From Pseudomonadota bacterium (GTDB taxonomy: Bacteria > Pseudomonadota > Alphaproteobacteria > Rhodospirillales > Casp-alpha2), in the NCBI GenBank assembly GCA_027620395.1, contig JAQBZY010000142.1:1-5402 (forward strand): a stretch of 5,402 bases of DNA, in the 5' to 3' direction. The notes under the pieces were generated by a model, which was not told the origin of the DNA, ran no database searches, and saw only the letters and a list, made by a program, of their open reading frames with translations. Position numbers and translations under genes: made by a program. Below are positions 1 through 5,402 of the stretch, piece by piece; position 1 is the stretch's first letter, and each line of letters opens with the position of its first letter.

Positions 1-578
1 GCTGTTCCGGCTCCAGCCAGCCCGGGCGCTGCTGGGCCGCCGGGGAGGCCGGAATTTGCGGTGACCGGCGTGACGCTGGCCGGCAACAGCGCCGCCGGTA
101 CCGAAAACGGACGCAGGAGCGTCGCCGTCAGGGTGCCGCCGATCTGCACCGTGACGGCGCCAGGCGACAGTGACTGGGCGGTGACGGACCCGGCAATGCC
201 TCCGGCGCCGCCCGGGCCACCGCTGCCGCCGGCGCTTGCGGCCGCTTGCCCAGGGAATCCTGCCTTGATTTGCTGGGCCAGGGCGCCCGCCGCCGGCCAA
301 AGCTGGAACTTTGGCTGCGCGCCAGATGTCAATATTTGTAGGATCAAAGCCTGACCAGGTCTCGCCGGCGGCGTGCCGCCGCCAAGCGCCACCGTGACGG
401 CACCGAATTTCGTCTCGAGCACGACTTGTCCCTTGCCCAAGGCCTGCAAAAATAGGGCGTCGAGTTTGGCGCCCGACGGCAAGTCGGCGATTTCAGGCGG
501 AATGGCGACGGCGTTGGCCGTCACAGGCTGGGCCGCTGGCGGCGGCGGTTGCGGTGCGGGCGGCGTCACGGTGCTCAT
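1..578 (-). CDS. Probable FliK-like flagellar hook-length control protein (5' part, C-terminus outside window)
   Basis: The frame begins at an ATG 23 bp after the flhG stop and stays open to the left edge, giving 192 N-terminal residues (MSTVTPPAPQPPPP...). Composition is extreme: Pro/Ala-rich at 6-18, then a more ordered part (about 27-100) with the pattern LPSGAKLDAL, GQVVLETKFGAVTVAL, PGQALILQIL and FQLWP. A Gly-rich linker follows at about 115-131, and then a second strand-like stretch PGAVTVQIGGTLTATLLRP. The short motif GAVTV occurs twice, at 59-63 and 140-144. This alternation of low-complexity linkers with small beta-rich units, in last place of a flhA-flhF-flhG operon, resembles FliK-like proteins of alphaproteobacteria, which measure hook length and switch export specificity. 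The diagnostic C-terminal Flg_hook domain would lie beyond the window, so the name is inference. No signal peptide or membrane segment is seen, in keeping with an exported or cytoplasmic flagellar protein. The coding frame is absent from simple stop-to-stop lists because it has no stop in the window. Confidence 0.7.
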   Translation of the reverse strand, partial: MSTVTPPAPQPPPPAAQPVTANAVAIPPEIADLPSGAKLDALFLQALGKGQVVLETKFGAVTVALGGGTPPARPGQALILQILTSGAQPKFQLWPAAGALAQQIKAGFPGQAAASAGGSGGPGGAGGIAGSVTAQSLSPGAVTVQIGGTLTATLLRPFSVPAALLPASVTPVTANSGLPGGPAAPGLAGAGT

Positions 579-588
579 GGTGGGCCAG

Positions 589-592
589 TCCT
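589..592 (-). promoter_or_regulatory. Ribosome binding site of the FliK-like gene
   Basis: AGGA on the minus strand lies 10 nt before the ATG at 578, inside the 23-bp gap after flhG. It supports this start for a gene whose N-terminus is otherwise low in complexity and hard to place by similarity. Confidence 0.55.
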
Positions 593-601
593 GTCGCTGT
601 C

Positions 602-1387
602 CTACTTGTTTAAATCGCGGACGATCTGCCTGACATCCTCGGCCGCAAAACATTCGGGGTAAAGATTCAAAAGCGGCGATTGCTCGCGGATCGCGGCGCG
701 GACCTTATCGTCGCGGCGGATGTTCCCAAGGTGCATTGGTGAAAATTTGAGAAAACCTTCGCAAGCCTTGCTCAACGTATTGAACGTCCGCTCACCCTCG
801 CGGGTCGAATTCATCATGTTGGTGACGACGTCGATACGGATGTCGGGGCGTTCCGAATGCGCGACTTTGATGAAGGCGTAGCCGTCGGTCAGCGATGTCG
901 GCTCGTCGGTGACGACGACGATGATCCGGGGCGCGGTATAGGCTAGGCGCCGCACCGTATGCTCGATGCCGGCGCCAAGATCGAGGATGACGTGATCGTA
1001 ATTGGCGCCGAGCAAGATCAGTTCGTCGACCAGCGCCTGCACCCGGTTGGCCGGCAGACTTGAGAGCGCACCGGATCCCGATCGGCCGGCGATAAAGTCG
1101 AAACCGGTCTCCTCGCACAGCGATACCGCCTGCGCCAGACTATGGCGGCCAGAAAATACGCCGCCCAGGTCGTGCTTCGGCATCAGGCCGAGCTGAATAT
1201 CGAGGTTGGCGAGGCCGAGATCGCCGTCGAACAGCAACGTTTTTCGCTCGGCTTGCGCCAGCGCGTGCGACAACGTGACGGAAAGCCAAGTCTTGCCGAC
1301 ACCACCCTTTCCGGAAGCCACGGCGATAAAGTTTCGCGCTTTTGTTCGGGCGGCATCCTTCGGCTTCGGAAGCGGTGCTTGGGTCAT
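602..1387 (-). CDS. flhG: FlhG (FleN/YlxH), MinD-like ATPase controlling flagellar number
   Basis: FlhG is a MinD/ParA-family ATPase that antagonises or regulates FlhF and limits flagellar number. The 261-residue protein has the deviant Walker A motif GKGGVGKT at 26-33 with the signature lysine K27, a Walker A' region FDGDLGLANLD at 53-63, and a Walker B-like VILDLGAGI at 133-141 with Asp136. The body resembles FlhG more than cell-division MinD: DIQLGL follows Walker A', and the C-terminal part reads DDKVRAAIREQSP. The final residues (EDVRQIVRDLNK) could form a short amphipathic membrane-binding helix as in MinD; that is inference. The segment ahead of Walker A is short and has no clear DQAxxLR motif, the element known in Bacillus-type FlhG to stimulate FlhF GTPase. 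The start is supported by the ATGA overlap with flhF and a GAGG ribosome site 7 nt upstream. Translation is likely coupled to flhF. Confidence 0.93.
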   Translation of the reverse strand: MTQAPLPKPKDAARTKARNFIAVASGKGGVGKTWLSVTLSHALAQAERKTLLFDGDLGLANLDIQLGLMPKHDLGGVFSGRHSLAQAVSLCEETGFDFIAGRSGSGALSSLPANRVQALVDELILLGANYDHVILDLGAGIEHTVRRLAYTAPRIIVVVTDEPTSLTDGYAFIKVAHSERPDIRIDVVTNMMNSTREGERTFNTLSKACEGFLKFSPMHLGNIRRDDKVRAAIREQSPLLNLYPECFAAEDVRQIVRDLNK

Positions 1388-2373
1388 CGATGGGCCTCGG
1401 CTTTCGGGTGCTGAGCGTTGACGGGATTTGCGTCGCCGGGAGCGAGCAGGCGGGCGAGGGAAAGCGGATTGATCTCGGCCAATCCCTCGGCGACATATGG
1501 ATTGACGCTGACGCCGGCGAAGTCGATGCGGCCGGCCGCGGCCGCCGCCAATAGCCCGCCAAGCCGGCGCGTCATATCGAGGCGGGTGACGATCATCCGC
1601 CCGGCGCCGATGCCGGCAAAGGCGGCGGCGATATCGGCCGATTCCAAAGCATCGCCGCCGGCGGCCATGACCAAAACCGCCTCTCCGCCGGTGCTGCCGA
1701 GGATTTCGGCCAACGCCGCCATTTCCTGATGATCGAACGGATTGGTGCCGGGCGTGTCGATGACGGCGAGATCACGAGGGCCGGCGGCATCCAAAAGGGC
1801 GGCCAACTTGGCGCCATTTTCGGCGACGATCAGATCGAGGCCAAGGATGCGGGTGAAGGCGGCCAATTGCTCAATCCCGCCGGCCCGCCTGGTGTCGGTG
1901 GAAGCGACAATGGCTTGGCCGCCCGCAAGCCGGCAACGGGCGGCGATTTTCGCCGCCGTGATGGTCTTGCCGGCACCGGGAACGCCGACCAGGACCATCG
2001 GCGTGCTTGCGGCGTCGGCAATAGGTTGGAAATGGAACCGGACGTCGATGGCGCCGGCGAGGGCTAGGATCGGATCGCCACTGCCGATCTCGGCACAATC
2101 TTGCGCCATCCGCTCGAGCAAATGCCTGGGTACGCCATGCGCCGACAGGATCTGACGGAGATAACCGTCCCGGTCCTCGGGCGACGAAGGCACCTGCTCC
2201 TCCGGATCGCCAGCGCCGTCTCCGCCCGGCCGATCGATGGCCGCCGTGACGCGGCAATGGACGCCGTCGGCGTCCTGGCCGGTGGTCAGGATGATGGCGT
2301 CGTCGCCCATCTCGGCGCGAACCAAGTTCATGGCGGCTGCCATGCTCGCCGCGGTGAAGGTCTTGAGGCGCAT
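1384..2373 (-). CDS. flhF: Flagellar biosynthesis regulator FlhF (SRP-type GTPase), divergent motifs
   Basis: FlhF is a GTPase of the SRP/FtsY class that marks the site of flagellum assembly, usually the cell pole, and works with FlhG. The 329-residue protein opens with the typical FlhF start MRLKTFTA and AMNLVRAEMGDDAIIL (to about 29). A short, acidic, Pro-rich linker (about 45-70) follows, then a helical N-type region (70-120). The G domain starts near 125: G1 GVPGAGKT at 130-137 followed by ITAAKIA; DTRRAGGIEQL at 160-170; G3 DTPGT at 206-210; G4 TRLD at 263-266; then GGLLAAAAAGRIDFAGVSV. Relative to the usual GKTTT, DTAGR and TKLD motifs, several positions differ. From memory this style recurs in Rhodospirillales FlhF, so I read it as lineage-typical and not decayed. 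It is shorter than the Bacillus or Vibrio proteins, mainly in the N-terminal B domain. Its AGGG ribosome site overlaps the flhA stop codon, and its TGA overlaps the flhG ATG. Confidence 0.93.
   Translation of the reverse strand: MRLKTFTAASMAAAMNLVRAEMGDDAIILTTGQDADGVHCRVTAAIDRPGGDGAGDPEEQVPSSPEDRDGYLRQILSAHGVPRHLLERMAQDCAEIGSGDPILALAGAIDVRFHFQPIADAASTPMVLVGVPGAGKTITAAKIAARCRLAGGQAIVASTDTRRAGGIEQLAAFTRILGLDLIVAENGAKLAALLDAAGPRDLAVIDTPGTNPFDHQEMAALAEILGSTGGEAVLVMAAGGDALESADIAAAFAGIGAGRMIVTRLDMTRRLGGLLAAAAAGRIDFAGVSVNPYVAEGLAEINPLSLARLLAPGDANPVNAQHPKAEAHR
1395..1398 (-). promoter_or_regulatory. Ribosome binding site of flhG, inside the flhF end
   Basis: GAGG on the minus strand lies 7 nt before the flhG ATG and within the last flhF codons. 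With the ATGA overlap (1384-1387) it fixes the flhG start and points to translational coupling that would keep FlhF and FlhG in proportion. Confidence 0.65.
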
Positions 2374-2383
2374 GCTGCCCGGG

Positions 2384-2387
2384 CCCT
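2384..2387 (-). promoter_or_regulatory. Ribosome binding site of flhF, overlapping the flhA stop
   Basis: AGGG on the minus strand begins within the flhA TAG codon and lies 10 nt before the flhF ATG. It is the only purine-rich candidate in the 12-bp gap. The surrounding GGGCCCGGG run is self-complementary, so accessibility may depend on ribosomes finishing flhA; that part is inference. Confidence 0.5.
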
Positions 2388-4509
2388 AAATCTGGCCGAC
2401 GGTTTTAATCTTCGCTTTAGGGTACACTTCGTTCTGCGACATGACCACGGTCATCGGTCGGAAACGTTCGACAATCGAGCGCACGAACGGCCGGATCGTC
2501 GGACTGGTCAGCAATACCGGCGTTTCGCCAAGCATCGCTTGGCGCTCGAAGGTGTTGCGGAGCGCAGTGATGAATTCCTGGAGTTTCGACGGCGGCATCG
2601 ACAGTTGCCGGTCGTCGCCTTGGCCGACCAGACTTTCGGCGAAGGTCTGCTCCCAAGCCGGCGACAACGTGACCAGCGGAATGAAGCCGCGCTCGTTGGC
2701 GTTCATGTCGCTGATCTGGCGGGCCAGCCTGGCGCGGACATGCTCGGTGATCATCATCACATTCCGGGTATAGCCGCAGGCTTCCGAGATGCCTTCCAGA
2801 ATCGTCGGCAAGTCGCGCACCGAAACCCGCTCGGAAAGTAGGTTCTGCAAGACACGCTGTGCGCCGCCCAAGGATATTTGCGACGGAATCGTATCGGCGA
2901 CGAGCTTCTGATGATCCTTATCCAACTCGTCGAGCAGCTTCTGGGTTTCGGAATAGGACAGAAGCTCTGACATATTGTCCTTGATGACCTCGGTGATGTG
3001 GGTGGTGACCACGGTTGCCGGGTCGACCACGGTATAGCCGCGGAACAAGGCCTCTTCGCGGTTCGATTCCTCGATCCACATCGCTGGCAGCCCGAACGTC
3101 GGCTCGACCGTCTTCTCGCCTGGGATCGAAATTTCCTCCCCCCTGGGATCCATCACCAAGAGCATGTTTGGCCGGAGATCGCCGCGGCCGGCCTCGATTT
3201 CCTTGACCCGGACGACGTAGGTATTGGCCGGTAGCTGCATGTTGTCCTGAATCCGTACCGACGGCATCACGAAGCCGATGTCGCCGGCCAACTGGCGGCG
3301 CAGCGCCTTGATCTGGTCGGTGAGCTTTTGTCCGCCCTTCGGCGCGCTGATCAACGATAGCAGGCCGTAACCGAGCTCGAGGCGGATGTGGTCGATTTTG
3401 AGTGCGGTCGAGATCGGTTCCTCGGCGATTGCCTTGGGGTCGATTTTTTCGTCCTCGAGCGCCCTCACGGCGGCTTCCGCCGAGGTCCGGGCGCGGTAGT
3501 TGATAAAGAACGCGCTGCCGCCGCAGATCAGGGCCAGGAACAGGAACGGCAGCATCGGGATACCTGGCAAAACGGCCAATGCAAGCAGCAGGAATCCGAC
3601 CAGGCCAAGCGCTTTCGGCTGGCCGCCCAACTGCTTGAATAGCGCGACATCGGTGGCGCCGGCGACGCCGGCCTTGGTCACCACCAGGCCAGCCGCGGTG
3701 GAGACGATCAGCGCCGGTATCTGCGATACCAGGCCATCGCCGACAGTCAGGCGCGTATAAGCGTCGGCGGCATGCAAGAACGATAGATCCTTTTGGGCAA
3801 CGCCGATGATCATGCCGGCGATGACGTTGATGAAGGTGATCAGGAGTCCGGCAATGGCATCGCCGCGGACGAACTTGGCGGCACCGTCCATGGCACCGAA
3901 AAAGGCGCTTTCCTCTTCGAGTTCCATGCGCCGCTTCTTGGCCGTCTCCTCGTCGATCAGCCCCGACGACATGTCGGCGTCGATGGCCATCTGCTTGCCG
4001 GGCATGGCGTCCAATGAAAACCGCGCCGACACTTCAGCGATGCGCCCGGAACCCTTGGTGATGACGATGAAATTCACGATCACCAGGATCGCGAAAACGA
4101 TAATGCCGATGACGAAGTTCCCGCCCATGACGAAGCCGCCGAAGGCCTCGATCACTTGGCCGGCGGCGGCGGTGCCTAGGTGGCCGTCGGAAAGGATCAG
4201 GCGGGTCGACGCCAGATTGAGCGATAACCGGATCATCGTCGCCAAAAGCAGGACCGTCGGGAAGGCGTTGAAGTCGAGCGGCCGCTCGACGAACAACGCC
4301 GTCATCAAGATCAGGACTGAAAAGGTAATCGAGAATGCCAGTCCGATGTCGAGCAGCCATTTCGGCAACGGCAGGATCATCACCACCAAAATGGCAACGA
4401 CGCCGAGCGCCAGGATGATATCGCCGCGCTTCAAGGCCTGCGTCAGCTTGTCGCGGATGTATTCACCCTGGGTGCCAGCCGTTTGGATGCCGGTTCCGGC
4501 CTCGGCCAT
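2386..4509 (-). CDS. flhA: Flagellar biosynthesis protein FlhA (type III export gate)
   Basis: FlhA is the large inner-membrane component of the flagellar export gate. It couples proton motive force to export, and its cytoplasmic domain docks chaperone-substrate complexes. The 707-residue length is normal for the family. The N-terminal half holds hydrophobic segments consistent with eight membrane helices, at about 31-48, 52-73, 82-100, 127-150, 216-238, 257-279, 300-320 and 320-338. The FHIPEP family signature is complete at about 156-179 (RIAEVSARF, then LDAMPGKQMAIDAD). AMDGA at 206-210 places an aspartate at 208, matching the essential Asp208 known in Salmonella FlhA, and an arginine sits at 94. 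Residues from about 345 form the soluble domain, ending in the usual TVVMSQNEV stretch. A GAGGG ribosome site lies 10 nt before the ATG. The gene sits 35 bp after flbD and 12 bp before flhF. No frameshift or missing segment is seen. Confidence 0.98.
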   Translation of the reverse strand: MAEAGTGIQTAGTQGEYIRDKLTQALKRGDIILALGVVAILVVMILPLPKWLLDIGLAFSITFSVLILMTALFVERPLDFNAFPTVLLLATMIRLSLNLASTRLILSDGHLGTAAAGQVIEAFGGFVMGGNFVIGIIVFAILVIVNFIVITKGSGRIAEVSARFSLDAMPGKQMAIDADMSSGLIDEETAKKRRMELEEESAFFGAMDGAAKFVRGDAIAGLLITFINVIAGMIIGVAQKDLSFLHAADAYTRLTVGDGLVSQIPALIVSTAAGLVVTKAGVAGATDVALFKQLGGQPKALGLVGFLLLALAVLPGIPMLPFLFLALICGGSAFFINYRARTSAEAAVRALEDEKIDPKAIAEEPISTALKIDHIRLELGYGLLSLISAPKGGQKLTDQIKALRRQLAGDIGFVMPSVRIQDNMQLPANTYVVRVKEIEAGRGDLRPNMLLVMDPRGEEISIPGEKTVEPTFGLPAMWIEESNREEALFRGYTVVDPATVVTTHITEVIKDNMSELLSYSETQKLLDELDKDHQKLVADTIPSQISLGGAQRVLQNLLSERVSVRDLPTILEGISEACGYTRNVMMITEHVRARLARQISDMNANERGFIPLVTLSPAWEQTFAESLVGQGDDRQLSMPPSKLQEFITALRNTFERQAMLGETPVLLTSPTIRPFVRSIVERFRPMTVVMSQNEVYPKAKIKTVGQI

Positions 4510-4519
4510 GCCTGCCTAT

Positions 4520-4524
4520 CCCTC
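4520..4524 (-). promoter_or_regulatory. Ribosome binding site of flhA
   Basis: GAGGG on the minus strand lies 10 nt before the flhA ATG in the 35-bp flbD-flhA gap. A second, weaker AGG sits nearer the start at 4515-4517. No -24/-12 sigma-54 promoter (GG-N10-GC type) or sigma-70 promoter is evident in this gap. Confidence 0.55.
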
Positions 4525-4544
4525 GTTTGCCGTCATTTCGCCGG

Positions 4545-5402
4545 CTATGCCCCGGCTCGGGGCGCGTCGCCGCCGGGATTTGGAATGCGGAAACCCTCGT
4601 CGCCGTACAGCTTCAGCTTGTTGCGCAAGGTACGGATCGAAATCCCCAGGATATTGGCGGCATGGGTCCGGTTGCCAAGACAGTGATCTAGGGTCTCGAT
4701 GATCAGTTCGCGCTCGACATCGGCGACGGTTCGACCGACTAGATTTCCGCCCTCGCCACCGCTGTCACGTTGCGCCGCGCCGCCGCCATCCGAACTGGTC
4801 AGAAAGATCGCCGCCGCATCGATGTTCGGGCCCGCCGCCAGCAAAACGGCCCTGTGCATAGTGTTTTCAAGCTCGCGGACATTGCCCGGCCAGCCGTAGG
4901 CGGCCAGCTTCTCGATGGCGTCGTCGGTCAGCGGCTTCGGTAACACGTCGTTGCTTTCGGCGAATTTGTCGATGAAGTGCTTGGCCAGCGGCAGGACATC
5001 CGCCGGCCGTTCGGCCAACGGCGGCAGGCGCAGGTTCATGACGTTCAAGCGGAAATACAGATCCTCCCGGAACTGGCCGTCGCGGACCGCTTGCTCCATG
5101 TTCCGGTTCGAGGTCGCGATGATCCTGACGTTGATCTGCACTGGCTTATTCGATCCGACCCGGTCGATTTCGCGTTCCTGGATGGCACTAAGTAACTTGG
5201 CTTGCAGGCGCAACTCCATTTCGGTGATTTCGTCGAGCAGCAAGGTGCCGCCGTCGGCTTCCTCGAATTTTCCGATCCTTCTCGCGACAGCGCCGGTAAA
5301 GGCGCCCTTCTCGTGGCCGAACAGCTCGGATTCCAGAAGACTTTCCGGAATCGCGGCGCAATTGACGGCGACGAAGCGGCGGGCCTTGCGTTTTGATTTA
5401 TT
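4545..5402 (-). CDS. flbD: FlbD-type sigma-54-dependent flagellar transcriptional activator (3' part, N-terminus outside window)
   Basis: This is a bacterial enhancer-binding protein that uses ATP hydrolysis to open sigma-54 RNA polymerase at flagellar promoters. The frame is open to the right edge, giving 285 C-terminal residues; the apparent internal start near 5243 is only a TTG leucine inside the Walker B strand. Numbering from the window edge, I see the sigma-54 contact loop GAFTGA at 33-38 within [14 protein letters not shown], Walker B TLLLDE at 53-58, a sensor I stretch IIATSN at 94-99, the arginine-finger region [10 protein letters not shown] at 111-120, and the sensor II motif [10 protein letters not shown] at 170-179. 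A Gly/Ser-rich linker follows, then a Fis-type helix-turn-helix at about 244-263 ([20 protein letters not shown]). Walker A and any receiver domain lie outside. All AAA+ parts seen are intact. FlbD, not generic NtrC, is preferred because flhA follows 35 bp downstream, as in the Caulobacter fliF-flbD region, and because the RTLRNKL recognition helix looks FlbD-like. Confidence 0.88.
   Translation of the reverse strand, partial: NKSKRKARRFVAVNCAAIPESLLESELFGHEKGAFTGAVARRIGKFEEADGGTLLLDEITEMELRLQAKLLSAIQEREIDRVGSNKPVQINVRIIATSNRNMEQAVRDGQFREDLYFRLNVMNLRLPPLAERPADVLPLAKHFIDKFAESNDVLPKPLTDDAIEKLAAYGWPGNVRELENTMHRAVLLAAGPNIDAAAIFLTSSDGGGAAQRDSGGEGGNLVGRTVADVERELIIETLDHCLGNRTHAANILGISIRTLRNKLKLYGDEGFRIPNPGGDAPRAGA
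4549..4563 (-). other. Perfect 6-bp GC hairpin at the end of flbD
   Basis: The 15-base segment forms a stem of six G:C pairs (GCCCCG against CGGGGC) around a 3-base loop, one base upstream of the flbD stop codon in the transcript sense. No U-run follows, so it is not a standard intrinsic terminator. It could slow ribosomes or affect mRNA processing between flbD and flhA, or be chance in GC-rich coding sequence. Confidence 0.35.

Noticed and set aside
61..633. Two plus-strand frames at the left end
   Set aside because: They are antisense to the FliK-like gene and the flhG end, with Pro/Ala-rich products and no ribosome site or motif. The minus-strand frame is uninterrupted from the edge and fits the operon.
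1528..1539. A 12-bp perfect palindrome (GCGGCCGGCCGC)
   Set aside because: It falls in an alanine run of flhF and is explained by GC-rich alanine and glycine codons; no partner site or operator context is seen.
1140..1562. A 140-codon minus-strand frame spanning the flhF end and flhG start
   Set aside because: It is a shifted-frame reading of flhF and flhG; its Arg/Pro-rich product has no motifs, while the other frame carries the Walker motifs of FlhG.
2101..2841. A 246-codon open frame on the plus strand across the flhF-flhA junction
   Set aside because: It is antisense to two well-supported genes, is rich in Arg, His and Gly, and shows no recognisable domain. Long shadow frames are common at this GC content.
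3806..4702. A 298-codon open frame on the plus strand
   Set aside because: It lies antisense to flhA and the flbD end, has a composition expected of the mirror of a high-GC gene (many Ser, Arg, Pro, Met), and shows no family motif. flhA underneath is certain.
5241..5243. Start codon for a shorter 232-residue regulator
   Set aside because: The codon is a TTG leucine in the middle of the Walker B strand. The same frame continues upstream through GAFTGA to the window edge, so this is not a gene start.

Overview
The window looks like a chromosomal flagellar locus from a GC-rich alphaproteobacterium, most likely a member of the Rhodospirillales or a close relative. The taxonomic guess rests on three things: high GC in all frames, the flbD-flhA gene pairing, and the style of the FlhF protein. 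It rests on remembered family features and not on a search.

All five genes lie on the minus strand, so transcription runs from the right edge to the left. In transcription order they are: (1) the 3' part of flbD, a sigma-54-dependent flagellar activator (4545-5402, entering from the right edge); (2) flhA, the export-gate membrane protein of the flagellar type III secretion system (2386-4509); (3) flhF, an SRP-type GTPase (1384-2373); (4) flhG, a MinD/ParA-like ATPase (602-1387); (5) the 5' part of an Ala/Pro/Gly-rich protein that is probably FliK-like (1-578, running off the left edge). The junctions are 35 bp, 12 bp, a 4-bp ATGA overlap and 23 bp, so there is no room for strong internal promoters or terminators and the set reads as one operon. 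No stretch of 300 bases lacks a gene.

The genes fit together functionally. FlbD activates sigma-54 flagellar promoters. FlhA is the cytoplasmic docking and gate protein of the export apparatus. FlhF and FlhG together set the place and number of flagella, usually at a pole. FliK-type proteins time the switch from hook to filament export. A polarly flagellated swimmer is therefore the simplest inference.

I found no sign of an undescribed system, mobile element, CRISPR array or RNA gene. The points most worth checking are the departures from textbook motifs in both FlhF (G1, G3 and G4 loops) and FlhG (no clear N-terminal activator motif), the low-complexity partial FliK-like protein, and a small hairpin at the flbD-flhA junction.
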